Assembly: GCF_001613305.1 (NCBI RefSeq)
Contig: NZ_BDCC01000038.1
Span: 1 to 34,959 of the forward strand
Reading direction: 5' to 3'
DNA length: 34,959 nt
Origin: Nocardia vaccinii NBRC 15922
Lineage (GTDB): Bacteria > Actinomycetota > Actinomycetes > Mycobacteriales > Mycobacteriaceae
The notes beneath the pieces were generated by a model that was not told the DNA's origin, did no database searches, and was given only the letters and a program-made list of their open reading frames with translations. The translations under genes and the position numbers were made by a program. This document shows positions 15,197 through 23,790 of the stretch, in pieces; position 1 is the stretch's first letter, and the number at the start of each line of letters is the position of its first letter.

Positions 15197-16159
15197 ATGA
15201 CGAAACCTTTGGACGCGACCGTCAAACGCACCGACGCGGTATTGCGCGAGCTGTCCCGGGTCGTGGTCGGCAAGCAGGACGAACTGCAGCTGATCATGAT
15301 CGCGGTGCTGTCGGGCGGTCATGTCCTGATCGAGGATCTACCCGGGCTCGGCAAGACGCTCATCGCGCGATCCTTCGCCGCGGCACTGGGTTTGGACTTC
15401 ACCCGAGTGCAGTTCACGCCCGACCTGCTACCGGCGGACCTGATCGGTTCGACCATCTACGACATGAATTCGGGGCGGTTCAACTTCCGCAAGGGCCCGG
15501 TCTTCGCCAATATGCTGCTGGCCGACGAAATCAACCGGACGCCGCCCAAGACCCAGGCCGCGCTGCTCGAGGCGATGGCCGAGGGGCAGGTCAGCATCGA
15601 CGGCGAAACCTTCCCGCTGCCACAGCCTTTCATCGTGCTGGCCACCGATAATCCGATCGAGTACGAGGGCACCTATCCGCTGCCCGAAGCTCAGCTCGAC
15701 CGTTTCGCGCTGCAGTTGCGTCTGGGATATCTGTCCGAGGACGACGAGACCCAGATGATCCGCCGCCGCCTCGAGCGCGGTTCGGTGCCACCGCAGGTCG
15801 GCCAGGTCGTCGATGCCGCCGGGCTGCTGGAGATGCGGCACGCCGTCGAATTCGTGACCGTGCACCCGGATGTGGTGGGTTACGTCGTCTCGCTGGCCGC
15901 GGCGACCCGCAGCCATCCGCAGGTGGAGGTCGGCGCCAGCCCGCGCGCGGAACTGGATCTGGTGCAGATGGCCCGCGCCCGTGCGCTGTTGCAGGGGCGT
16001 GACTACGTCATTCCGGAAGATGTGAAGGCTCTTGCCATTCCGGCTATGGCGCACCGCATCACCCTGCGCCCGGAGATGTGGGTGCGGCGCATCCGCGGCG
16101 AGGACGTCATCTCCGAATTGCTTCGCCGCCTGCGGGTTCCGCGGGCCATGGGGACATGA
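15197..16159 (+). CDS. moxR: MoxR-family AAA+ ATPase
   Basis: A 320-residue MoxR ATPase. Walker A is DLPGLGKT (about 50-57), Walker B ANMLLADEINRTPPKTQAAL, sensor 1 IVLATDNPIEYEGTYPLPEA and the arginine-finger region EAQLDRFALQL; the C-terminal lid contains SPRAELDLVQMARARALLQG and YVIPEDVKALA. Members act as chaperones that activate or insert metal or partner proteins, commonly VWA or DUF58 proteins encoded beside them, which fits the DUF58 gene 61 bases downstream. The start at ATG 15197 matches the usual family length; the longer frame is unsupported. Confidence 0.92.
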   Translation: MTKPLDATVKRTDAVLRELSRVVVGKQDELQLIMIAVLSGGHVLIEDLPGLGKTLIARSFAAALGLDFTRVQFTPDLLPADLIGSTIYDMNSGRFNFRKGPVFANMLLADEINRTPPKTQAALLEAMAEGQVSIDGETFPLPQPFIVLATDNPIEYEGTYPLPEAQLDRFALQLRLGYLSEDDETQMIRRRLERGSVPPQVGQVVDAAGLLEMRHAVEFVTVHPDVVGYVVSLAAATRSHPQVEVGASPRAELDLVQMARARALLQGRDYVIPEDVKALAIPAMAHRITLRPEMWVRRIRGEDVISELLRRLRVPRAMGT

Positions 16160-16220
16160 GCGCGACCGCGCGTCGCGGGTCCCGGCTGCCGCTCGCCGGG
16201 ATCGCGTCCGGAGAGTGCCT

Positions 16221-17495
16221 ATGAGACATCGGGATTCGAGTTCGGCGACGGAGGTCGAACTACGCTGGCGGCCCGCCGCCCTGGTCTACATGCTCGCGGT
16301 GGCGGGCGGTATCGCACTCGCCGCGGCGGTGATCCTGGGTCGCTGGCAGCTGGTGGTGTTCGCCGCGCCCATGCTCGGGGTGCTGGCGACCGCGCCCATT
16401 CAGTTGGCGCGCACCAAGATTCAGGTGGATGGCGGCGGTGTGCTGCGCTGCTTCGAGGGTGAGGAGGTGGTGCTGTCCGCGGCTGCCTTCGTCGAGGACG
16501 GACATGCCCTGCTGCGCTGCAAACCCGAACAGCTCGACGGCATGGAGCTGCGGGTGGAGAAGTCGATCGATTCGGGAACGGCTCCGGCCGGACTGCGGAT
16601 GGCGTTGTCGGCCGCGCGCTGGGGTCGCTATCCGATGCGGATCAGGGTGACGGCGCTGAGTCCGGCGGGTCTCGCCACCGCCGCGGTGAGCCTGCCCGCC
16701 GGTCAGGTGTACGTGTATCCGGTCGCCGACCCGCAGCCGATGCGACTGCCGCGCACCGAATATCCCGAACGGATCGGCACCCACCTGACGCGTCGGCACG
16801 GGCCCGGGGTGGAGTACGCCGACATTCGCGCGTACACGCCCGGTGATCAGTTGCGCACGGTGAACTGGTCGGTGAGCGCGCGGCGCGGCCGACTGCACGT
16901 CACCGAGCGGCTCACCAACCGGGCCGCGGATGTCGTTGTGCTGCTGGATCATTCGCTTCAGGCTCCGGGCCCGGCGGCGGATTCGCTGGAGTTGTCGGTG
17001 CGCGGGGCCGCGCAGGTCGCCCAGACTGCGCTGCAGGCGGGCGACCGGACCGCGGTGGTGTGCCTGGGACAGTCGCCGCGCTGGCTGCGGGCCGATATCG
17101 GACGTCGGCAGTTCTACCGCATCGTCGACACCGTGCTCGATGTGGGCGAGGAGCATATGTCCACCTCCGGCTCGCTCGCCCCGCACGCGGCGGTGCCGCT
17201 CGGCGCGATCGTGGTGGCGTTCTCGACGCTGCTGGACACCGAATTCGCCTTGGCGCTGATCGATCTGCGCAAGCGCGGGCATGTGGTGGTGGTCGTGGAT
17301 GTCATGCGCGGCACGCCGTTTCGCGACGAGCTGGATCCGACGATGGCGCGCATGTGGCAGTTGGAGCGGATGGCGATGTACCGGGATATGGGCACGGTCG
17401 GGGTCGATATCGTGGCCTGGGCCGAGGGAACCCGGCTGGATCAGGTGATGCGGTTGATCCCGGACCGCCGGCGACTGGTGCGGGTGCGGCGATGA
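16221..17495 (+). CDS. DUF58 membrane protein (VWA-like), MoxR partner
   Basis: A 424-residue protein. Two hydrophobic helices lie at about 17-60 (ALVYMLAVAGGIALAAAVIL and LVVFAAPMLGVLATAPI). The DUF58 signature is GVEYADIRAYTPGDQLRTVN then WSVSARRGRLHVTERL (about 195-232). A VWA-like domain follows (AADVVVLLDHSLQ, then VVVVDVMRGTPF), with DxS but an incomplete metal-binding site. The start at ATG 16221 has GGAGAG five bases upstream; an ATG overlapping the moxR stop is out of frame. Its TGA overlaps the next start (ATGA). It is probably the client or partner of MoxR at the membrane. Confidence 0.87.
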   Translation: MRHRDSSSATEVELRWRPAALVYMLAVAGGIALAAAVILGRWQLVVFAAPMLGVLATAPIQLARTKIQVDGGGVLRCFEGEEVVLSAAAFVEDGHALLRCKPEQLDGMELRVEKSIDSGTAPAGLRMALSAARWGRYPMRIRVTALSPAGLATAAVSLPAGQVYVYPVADPQPMRLPRTEYPERIGTHLTRRHGPGVEYADIRAYTPGDQLRTVNWSVSARRGRLHVTERLTNRAADVVVLLDHSLQAPGPAADSLELSVRGAAQVAQTALQAGDRTAVVCLGQSPRWLRADIGRRQFYRIVDTVLDVGEEHMSTSGSLAPHAAVPLGAIVVAFSTLLDTEFALALIDLRKRGHVVVVVDVMRGTPFRDELDPTMARMWQLERMAMYRDMGTVGVDIVAWAEGTRLDQVMRLIPDRRRLVRVRR

Positions 17496-17920
17496 CCAGA
17501 TTCCTCGCGGTGCTGTCCGGTCTGCTGCTGGTCACGGCGGTGGGAATCGTCATGCCCTGGCTCGCGATCCCGGCCGCGGCGCTGGTGGTCGCGGGTTGGT
17601 GGCTGCGAATCTGCGCGGTGGGCGCGGTCCTGGTCGCGCTCGGCGCGCTGGCCTGGGCCGATTCCGGCGCACTCGCCGCGGCCGCGACGGGACTGGTGGC
17701 CACCACCTACCTGCTCAATACCGCCACGGTGTCCGCGCCGGTCGGGGTGGTTCCGACGACGCTGCCGTCGGTGGCGGGCGCGGTCTGTTTCGCCGCCGTG
17801 GCGGTCCTCGCGACCGAGGTGCCTACCCGGCTGGAATGGGTGCCGCTGGCCGCGCCGGTGCTGGCGGTGCTGGTGTTCGCCCTGGTGATCCGGGGTGTTG
17901 CCGCGCGAACGGACGATTGA
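17492..17920 (+). CDS. Small polytopic membrane protein of MoxR operon
   Basis: A 142-residue, almost entirely hydrophobic protein with five or so membrane segments (for example LAVLSGLLLVTAVGIVMPWL, LVVAGWWLRICAVGAVLVAL, VAGAVCFAAVAVLATEV and APVLAVLVFALVIRGVA). The start overlaps the DUF58 stop as ATGA. No family function is known; it is the last gene of the operon and is followed by a hairpin at its stop codon. Charged residues are confined to the ends and one loop. Confidence 0.75.
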   Translation: MTRFLAVLSGLLLVTAVGIVMPWLAIPAAALVVAGWWLRICAVGAVLVALGALAWADSGALAAAATGLVATTYLLNTATVSAPVGVVPTTLPSVAGAVCFAAVAVLATEVPTRLEWVPLAAPVLAVLVFALVIRGVAARTDD

Positions 17921-17937
17921 CCCGAATCGCTCGTCCG
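17910..17937 (+). terminator. Hairpin at the end of MoxR operon
   Basis: CGGACGA (17910-17916) and TCGTCCG (17931-17937) form a perfect 7-bp stem around a 14-base loop that contains the stop codon; a competing inner stem CGATT/AATCG is possible. No T-run follows, so termination is only a candidate role. Confidence 0.35.
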
Positions 17938-17995
17938 GCGATCATTACCCCGCTCTGCCTGCGGTGATGCTGGGCACAATTATGCCGCGGCAACT

Positions 17996-18012
17996 ACTAC
18001 AGCTTGTAGTCT
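17996..18012 (+). promoter_or_regulatory. Leaderless-type promoter with palindrome for the small membrane peptide
   Basis: A perfect inverted repeat ACTACA-GCT-TGTAGT (17996-18010) overlaps a TANNNT-type -10 box, TAGTCT (18007-18012), which ends six bases before the ATG at 18019. That spacing would start transcription at or next to the start codon, as in the leaderless genes common in actinobacteria. No clear -35 box is seen. Confidence 0.4.
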
Positions 18013-18018
18013 GAACCC

Positions 18019-18099
18019 ATGTGGATCATCCCCGTTGTCGCCGTTGTCGCCGCCGTCGCGATCGGCGGCCTGTTCGCGACCGGCTTCCCGAAGGACTGA
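18019..18099 (+). CDS. Putative 26-residue single-pass membrane peptide
   Basis: An ATG-started frame of 26 codons ending in TGA. It begins MWIIPVVAVVAAVAIGG and ends LFATGFPKD: one hydrophobic helix with a short polar tail. In 24 of 26 codons the third base is G or C, matching the coding bias of neighbours. There is no ribosome site, but a TANNNT -10 box six bases upstream would give a leaderless transcript. It ends 7 bases from the convergent end of gcdH. It could be a small membrane regulator or an orphan microprotein. Confidence 0.45.
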   Translation: MWIIPVVAVVAAVAIGGLFATGFPKD

Positions 18100-18106
18100 T
18101 TCGCGC

Positions 18107-19279
18107 TCAGCGGAAGGCCGGATGGCCCGTCACCGCCTGGCCGATCACCAGCTGGTGTATCTCGGAGGTGCCCTCGTAGGTCAGCACCGACTCCAGGTTG
18201 GACGCGTGTCGCAGGATCGGGTATTCGAGGCTGATTCCGTTGGCTCCCAGCAGGGTTCGGCATTCGCGAGCGATCGCCAGGGCCTCACGCACGTTGTTCA
18301 GTTTGCCGAGGCTGACCTGTTCGGCGCGTAGCGTGCCCGCGTCCTTCCGATTGCCCAGATGCAGGGCCAGTAGCATGCCCTTGCCCAGTTCGACGGTCAT
18401 ATCGGCCAGTTTCAGCTGGGTGGCCTGGTAGGCGGCGAGCGGTTTGCCGAAGATATCGCGGTCGCGGGTGTAGGCGATGGCCGTCTCCAGGCAGTCTCGG
18501 GCCGCGCCGAGCGCGCCGAAGACGATGCCGAAGCGCGCCTCGTTCAGGCACGACAGCGGCCCCGACAGCCCGCGCGCCTCGGGCAGCATCGCCGACGCGG
18601 GTAGCCGGACTCCGTCGAGGATCAGCTCACTGGTCACCGAAGCTCGCAGCGACAGTTTGTTCTTGATCTCCGGAGCGGTGAAACCCGGTGTGTCCGTGGG
18701 AACTACGAATCCGCGGATCTTGTCCTCGGTCTGCGCCCACACCACCGCGACATCGGCGACCGAGCCGTTGGTGATCCACATCTTGGACCCGTTGAGCACC
18801 CAGTCGTCGCCGTCGCGCCGGGCGCTGGTGCGCATATCGGCCGGGTTGGAGCCGAAATCGGGTTCGGTCAGCCCGAAACAGCCGATCGCCTCCCCGGCGG
18901 CCATCCGCGGCAGCCATTCGTCCTTCTGCTCGGGTGAACCCCACCGGTGGATCGCGAACATCGCCAGCGATCCCTGCACGGAGACCAGGCTGCGCAACCC
19001 GGAATCGGCGGCCTCGAGTTCCAGGCAGGCCAGCCCATAGGCCACCGCGCTGGTCCCGGCGCAGCCGTAACCGTCCAGATGCATCCCGAGTACGCCGAGT
19101 TTGCCCAATTCCCGGGCCAATTCGCGGGCCGGGATGGTCGCCGATTCGTACCATCGCGCCAACTGCGGGCGCAGCCGATCGGCGGTGAACGCGCGCACGG
19201 TGTCACGGATCGCCCGATCCTCCTCGCCGATCAGTTCTTCGACGCCGAACAGGCCGAGCGGGGTCTGCGGGGTGGGCAT
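18107..19279 (-). CDS. gcdH: Glutaryl-CoA dehydrogenase
   Basis: A 390-residue FAD-dependent acyl-CoA dehydrogenase of the decarboxylating glutaryl-CoA type, converting glutaryl-CoA to crotonyl-CoA and CO2. Features are GCFGLTEPDFGSNPADMRT, WVLNGSKMWITNGSVADVAV, the family-typical GFVVPTDTPGF, and the catalytic glutamate in LTYEGTSEIHQLVIGQAVTG, followed by the GcdH-like HPAF end. The start is ATG 19279 with AAGGA six bases upstream. It is the last gene of the cyclohexanecarboxylate operon and would process glutaryl-CoA released from pimeloyl-CoA after one round of beta-oxidation. The next gene upstream ends 32 bases away. Confidence 0.9.
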   Translation of the reverse strand: MPTPQTPLGLFGVEELIGEEDRAIRDTVRAFTADRLRPQLARWYESATIPARELARELGKLGVLGMHLDGYGCAGTSAVAYGLACLELEAADSGLRSLVSVQGSLAMFAIHRWGSPEQKDEWLPRMAAGEAIGCFGLTEPDFGSNPADMRTSARRDGDDWVLNGSKMWITNGSVADVAVVWAQTEDKIRGFVVPTDTPGFTAPEIKNKLSLRASVTSELILDGVRLPASAMLPEARGLSGPLSCLNEARFGIVFGALGAARDCLETAIAYTRDRDIFGKPLAAYQATQLKLADMTVELGKGMLLALHLGNRKDAGTLRAEQVSLGKLNNVREALAIARECRTLLGANGISLEYPILRHASNLESVLTYEGTSEIHQLVIGQAVTGHPAFR

Positions 19280-19311
19280 GGGGAGTCCTTTCACACGAAT
19301 GGTCTTGTCGC

Positions 19312-20462
19312 TCAGAGGAATGCGCTGATGCCGGTCTCGGCGCGTCCGATGAGAAGCTTCTGGATCTGGCTGGTGCCCTCGTAGAGGGTCATCACCCGGG
19401 CATCGCGCAGATACTTCTGCACCGGATATTCATCGATGTAGCCGTAGCCGCCGAAGATCTGGATCGCACTGTTCGCCGCGCGCACCGCGGCCTCGCTGGC
19501 GAAGTACTTCGCCTTGGACGCGGCCGTGCCGAACGGCGCACCGCGTTCGATGAGATCCGCTGCGCGCCACACCAACAGCCGGGCTGCGTCCAATTCCACC
19601 GAGATGTCGGCGATCATGTCCTGGATCAGCTGGAACGAGGCGAGCGGGCGGCCGAACTGCTGCCGTTGCGTGGCGTAGTCGACCACCGCGTCCAGGCATC
19701 CGGAGATGATTCCGACGCAGCCGGCGCCGACCGAGACCCGGCCCTTGTCCAGTGAATGCATGGCGATGGTGAAGCCCTCGCCCTCTTCGCCGAGCCGGGA
19801 CGACGCCGGGACGCGCACATCGGTCAGATAGACCTCGCCGGTCGCCTGGCCGCGCAGTCCCAATTTGCCCTTGATCTCCCGGGTTTCGAATCCGGGCGTG
19901 CCGGTGGGCACCAGGAACGCCGAGACGCCCTTCGGTCCGGGAGCGCCCGTCCTGGCGAAGACGAGGCAGACATCGGCCCAGGTCGCGTTGGTGATGAACA
20001 TCTTCTGGCCGTTGAGCACGTAGTCGTCGCCGACGCGTTCGGCGCGGGTCTTCAGATTGCCCGCGTCCGAACCGGTGTCGGGTTCGGTGAGCCCGAAGCA
20101 GGCCAGCGCGGACCCGTCGGCGATCGGTGGCAGCCAGCGCTTCTTCTGTTCCTCGGTGCCGTGCGACAGAATCACCTTGCCCACCAGTCCCATCGACACC
20201 GAGACGATGCCGCGCACGGCCGAGTCCGCGCGACCGAGTTCCTCCATCCCGATGCAGTAGGTGACGTAATCGCCGCCGAGACCGCCGTATTCCTCGGGGA
20301 TAGTCAGGCCGAAGAAGCCCCCGCGCCCAGTTTCGGCACGATCGAGGTGTCCACGCTCTCGGCGCGATCCCATTCGGCGCGATGTGCGACGACCTCGCTG
20401 TCCAGGAATTGCCTTGCATAACCGCGGAATTCGGTCTGCGCTTCGGTGAGGGTCAGGTCCAT
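19312..20462 (-). pseudogene. Acyl-CoA dehydrogenase broken by a 1-base frameshift (pimeloyl-CoA dehydrogenase candidate)
   Basis: A full acyl-CoA dehydrogenase is encoded across two frames. The N-terminus starts at ATG 20462 (MDLTLTEAQTEFRGYARQFL) with AGGAG five bases upstream, and runs to IVPKLGAG before a TGA. The rest resumes in another frame at GFFGLTIPEEYGGLGGDY and continues with CFGLTEPDTGSDAGNLKT, NGQKMFITNATWADV and catalytic YEGTSQIQKLLIGRAETG. The break lies in a five-G run (plus-strand C run 20318-20322); one more G restores a 383-residue frame reading LGAGGFFGL. It follows the hydroxyacyl-CoA dehydrogenase gene after 2 bases. Context suggests dehydrogenation of pimeloyl-CoA. 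It may be a sequencing error or a real recent mutation; the remainder is undamaged. Confidence 0.85.
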
Positions 20463-20464
20463 GA

Positions 20465-21358
20465 TCACTCCTGGGGGCGGGGCCGGGCGGATGCGGTGCC
20501 GTCGGGGGCGTGGTCGTACCAGCCGCGGCCGGTCTTGCGTCCGAGCTCGCCGCGTTCGACGAGCAGTGCGACGCTGCGGCTGGGGGCGTCGCGCGGATCG
20601 CCCGACTCTTCGAAACGCGCTGTCTTGGTGAGGTATCCGATATCGATGCCGGTCAGATCCATCAGTTCGAACGGGCCCATCGGATAGCCCAGCGCCGTGC
20701 GGCACACCGTGTCGATGGCCTCGACGGTGGCGATATCGCCTTCGAGCAGGGCGATGGCTTCGTCGCGCACGGCATTGAGAATCCGGTTGGCGATGAAGCC
20801 CGGAATCTCGCGGTCCAGCACCACCGGGGTTTTGCCGAGCCGTTCGGCCAGTTCCACCGACGTCCGCACGGTCGCGTCGGAAGTCTGTGGCCCGCAGACG
20901 ATTTCGACGCAGCGCATGACCAGAGCCGGATTGAAGAAGTGCAGGTTGCAGACGCGGTCCGGCCGGTCGGTGGCGTCCGCGAGCCGGGAGGGCACGAAGC
21001 CCGAGGAGTTGCTGGCGAGGATGGCGTGTCGGGGGAGCAGTGCGTCCAAATGCGCGAACAGCTCCCGTTTGACGTCGAGCTTCTCCACCGCGGCCTCGAT
21101 GACGTAATCCGCGCTCGGCGCCCACGCGTCGGCGTCGGCGGTGCAGGTGAGCCGCTCCAGCGCGGCCTGTGCGTCCGCCTCGGTGATGCGCCCCTTGCCG
21201 ACGCGTGCGGCCAGCAGATCGGCCAGGTCGGAACGGGCCTTGGTGACGCGATCGTCGTCGATGTCCGAGAGCACCGCCTGGTATCCGGCCAGTGCCGCGG
21301 TCAGGGCGATCTGCGAGCCCATCGCGCCCGCGCCCACGACGAGAATGCGAGAGATCAC
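20465..21358 (-). CDS. 3-hydroxyacyl-CoA dehydrogenase
   Basis: A 297-residue NAD-dependent enzyme oxidising 3-hydroxyacyl-CoA to 3-oxoacyl-CoA. The Rossmann motif is ILVVGAGAMGSQIALTAALA (GxGxxG, about 8-13). Catalytic region features are ILASNSSGFVPSRLA, the His in NLHFFNPALVMRCVEIV, and KTPVVLDREIPGFIANRILN; the C-terminal domain has GYPMGPFELMDLTGIDI. The start is GTG 21358, two bases after the hydratase stop. In this operon it could act on 3-hydroxypimeloyl-CoA and on 3-hydroxybutyryl-CoA made after GcdH. Length and motifs are normal, closest in type to 3-hydroxybutyryl-CoA dehydrogenases. Confidence 0.9.
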   Translation of the reverse strand: MISRILVVGAGAMGSQIALTAALAGYQAVLSDIDDDRVTKARSDLADLLAARVGKGRITEADAQAALERLTCTADADAWAPSADYVIEAAVEKLDVKRELFAHLDALLPRHAILASNSSGFVPSRLADATDRPDRVCNLHFFNPALVMRCVEIVCGPQTSDATVRTSVELAERLGKTPVVLDREIPGFIANRILNAVRDEAIALLEGDIATVEAIDTVCRTALGYPMGPFELMDLTGIDIGYLTKTARFEESGDPRDAPSRSVALLVERGELGRKTGRGWYDHAPDGTASARPRPQE

Positions 21359-21360
21359 GG

Positions 21361-22131
21361 TCAGCTCCCGGTGAACGCGGCGGGCCGCTTGGCCAGAAAG
21401 GCCCGAGCGCCTTCGCGTTTGTCGTCACTGGTGTAGAGCAGGGCTTGTGCCAGCCGCTCGACGACCAGTCCGGTGCGCTGGTCGGCGTCCATACCGGTCC
21501 GAATGACCAGCTTGGCCAGCCGCACGGCCAGCGGGCCGCGCCGCAGAATGCCCTGCGCGGTCTCGCGCGCCGCCGCGACCGGGTCGTCGGTGACCGCGGT
21601 GACCAGACCGATCGCATGCGCCTCGGCGGCGTCGACCATGCGGCCGGTCAGGATCAGCTCGATGGCACGGCCCATCCCGACCAGCCGGCCCATCCGCTGG
21701 GTGCCGCCCGCGCCCGGCAGCACCGACAAACTCGTCTCGGGCAAACCGAATTTCGCTGTGGGCGAGGCGATCCGGATATCGCACGCGATGGCCAGCTCGC
21801 AGCCGCCGCCGAGGGCGTAGCCGTTGACCGCGGCGATGGTCGGCTTCTCGAACGCCTCGATCTCGTCATAGAGCCGCTGCATCTCCGCGGCCAGCCCGGT
21901 GTGCAGGGTGTAGTCGCGCAACTGGCCGATATCGGCCCCGGCGGCGAACGCGCGGTCGCCCGCGCCGGTGAACACCACCGCGCCGACCTCGGGGTCGTCT
22001 CGGAACCGCGCGAGCGCGGTCCGGATATCGGCCTGTACCCGCTGATCGATCGCGTTGCGGACGTCGGGGCGGTGCAGGGTCAGCACCGCGACGCCGTCGG
22101 CGATATCGGTGCGAACGGTGTCGTAGGTCAT
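21361..22131 (-). CDS. badK: Enoyl-CoA hydratase, likely cyclohex-1-ene-1-carboxyl-CoA hydratase
   Basis: A 256-residue crotonase-family hydratase. The oxyanion-hole segments are FAAGADIGQLRDY and GYALGGGCELAIACDIRIAS; both glutamates of true hydratases are present (GGGCELA and GLPETSLSVLPGAGGTQRM). The start is ATG 22131 with AAGGA six bases upstream. In the operon it would hydrate cyclohex-1-ene-1-carboxyl-CoA to 2-hydroxycyclohexanecarboxyl-CoA, as BadK does in Rhodopseudomonas palustris, and could also hydrate the open-chain enoyl-CoA made from pimeloyl-CoA. The badK symbol rests on context, since the sequence alone also fits general EchA-type hydratases. Confidence 0.8.
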   Translation of the reverse strand: MTYDTVRTDIADGVAVLTLHRPDVRNAIDQRVQADIRTALARFRDDPEVGAVVFTGAGDRAFAAGADIGQLRDYTLHTGLAAEMQRLYDEIEAFEKPTIAAVNGYALGGGCELAIACDIRIASPTAKFGLPETSLSVLPGAGGTQRMGRLVGMGRAIELILTGRMVDAAEAHAIGLVTAVTDDPVAAARETAQGILRRGPLAVRLAKLVIRTGMDADQRTGLVVERLAQALLYTSDDKREGARAFLAKRPAAFTGS

Positions 22132-22163
22132 CGAGAATCCTTGTCGATGAGAATGATTCGAAT

Positions 22164-23777
22164 TCACGCGGGGTCGCCGATGCGGTCGCGCAGCTGGAAT
22201 TTCTGGATCTTGCCGCTGGCGGTGCGAGGGAGGTCCGGCAGGATTTCGAGCCGTTCGGGCCAGTACTGTTTGGCCACGCCCTTGCCGGCCAGGAAGATTC
22301 GCATCGCCTCGAGATCCAGGTCGGCCGCGCCCGGTTTGAGCACCAGGCAGGCGCAGGCGCGCTCCTGGAGCCGGGGATCCGGCACGCCGACGACGGCGAC
22401 GGCCTCGACGTCGGGATGTTCGTACAGCACGTTCTCCACGTAGGCGACCGGGATGTTCTCCCCGCCTCGGATGATCACGTCCTTGGTGCGGCCCGCGATG
22501 CGCAGATAGCCCTCGGAATCGATACTGCCCAGGTCGCCGGTGTCGAACCAGTCCCCGTCGAAACACTCCCAGGTCAACTGCTCGCGATCGGCGTAGCCGA
22601 CGAACAGGAACGGCCCGGCCACCTGCAAACGGCCCTCGGCCCCCGGCGGCAGCTCCGATCCGTCCACACCGAGAATCCGGATTCGCATACCCGGCCACGG
22701 ATAGCCGTCGGTATCGATGATCTTCTCGTCCGGATCACCGGGAACGCCGAGCGTGACCAGCGCATTCTCGGTCTGCCCCCAGCCGCCGAGCACGACCGTG
22801 CCCGGCAGGGTGCGCCGCGCCTCGCGCACGATCGCCCGGGGAATGGGCGCACCCATACAGCAGAACAGGCGCAGTGAGGACATGTCGTGAGTCGCCAGGT
22901 GCGGTGCGGCCAGCAGGTCGTGCAGGAATGGCGTCGCACCCGAGGTGTAGGTGATGCGATGCTCGGCGACGAGTTCGGTGAAACGTTCGGCGTCCCAGAT
23001 GTCCTGTAGCACACAGGTTGCCGCATTCTGCACGGGAAGTCGTGCGCCGTAGAGAAATCCGGTGAGATGCGCCAGCGTCGAGGCCATGTGGAATACCGTG
23101 TCGGCGGTGATGCCCAGTCGTGCGGGCAGCGGATCGTTCGCCGCGATGGCCGTATTGTGGGTGTGCATAACCCCTTTGGGCTCGCCGGTGGTGCCGGAGG
23201 TGAAGATCAGCAGCGTCACCTCGTTCGGATCCGGCCGCAGCGTCGCGAGTTCGGCCGGATCGCGGCGTCGCTCCCATGGCGTGCTCATGAATTCGTCCCA
23301 CGAAGAGCCGACGGCCAGAACATGTTTCAGATCAGGCAGCTCCGGCCGGAGGCGATCCGCCATGGCCGGATAGTCGAATCCGCGGAATTCCGTGGGAATG
23401 ACCAGGACTTTCGATTTCGCCATTCCCACCATGAATCCGACCTCGCGCTCGCGATAGATCGGGATCAGCGGATTACTGATCGCCCCGATGCGGGTCGCGG
23501 CGAAATGCACCACCACCCATTCGATCCGGTTCGGCAGTTGGAAGGACACCACCTCGCCGGGGCGCACACCCAGCTCCAGCAGCCCGAGTGCGCAGCGGTC
23601 GACCTCGGATTTCAACTCCGCGTAGGTGATTCGGCGCTGGGAGTCGATGAACGCGGTCTTGTCCGGTGTCCGCGAGGCGGCCTCGTCGAGGTGGTCGGTG
23701 ATGAGGCGATCGGTCCAGTAGCCCTCGCGGGTGTGGCGGGCGATCTGCTCGGCGGTGAGGATCGTCGCGAATGACAT
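22164..23777 (-). CDS. aliA: Acyl-CoA synthetase, likely cyclohexanecarboxylate-CoA ligase
   Basis: A 537-residue AMP-forming ligase of the ANL superfamily. Motifs in order: the P-loop-like LLIFTSGTTGEPKGVMHTHN (about 190-209), the aromatic/GWGQTEN motif, DWFDTGDLGSIDSEGYLRIA, GRTKDVIIRGGENIPVAYVE, and the adenylation lysine in RTASGKIQKF near the C-terminus. It activates a carboxylic acid with ATP and CoA; the overall sequence, including the start TREGYWTDRLITDHLDEAA, is of the type annotated as cyclohexanecarboxylate ligase (AliA). GGAG six bases before ATG 23777 supports the start. It supplies the entry step of the operon pathway. Exact substrate range cannot be read from sequence. Confidence 0.85.
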   Translation of the reverse strand: MSFATILTAEQIARHTREGYWTDRLITDHLDEAASRTPDKTAFIDSQRRITYAELKSEVDRCALGLLELGVRPGEVVSFQLPNRIEWVVVHFAATRIGAISNPLIPIYREREVGFMVGMAKSKVLVIPTEFRGFDYPAMADRLRPELPDLKHVLAVGSSWDEFMSTPWERRRDPAELATLRPDPNEVTLLIFTSGTTGEPKGVMHTHNTAIAANDPLPARLGITADTVFHMASTLAHLTGFLYGARLPVQNAATCVLQDIWDAERFTELVAEHRITYTSGATPFLHDLLAAPHLATHDMSSLRLFCCMGAPIPRAIVREARRTLPGTVVLGGWGQTENALVTLGVPGDPDEKIIDTDGYPWPGMRIRILGVDGSELPPGAEGRLQVAGPFLFVGYADREQLTWECFDGDWFDTGDLGSIDSEGYLRIAGRTKDVIIRGGENIPVAYVENVLYEHPDVEAVAVVGVPDPRLQERACACLVLKPGAADLDLEAMRIFLAGKGVAKQYWPERLEILPDLPRTASGKIQKFQLRDRIGDPA

Positions 23778-23790
23778 GGCGAACTCCGGT

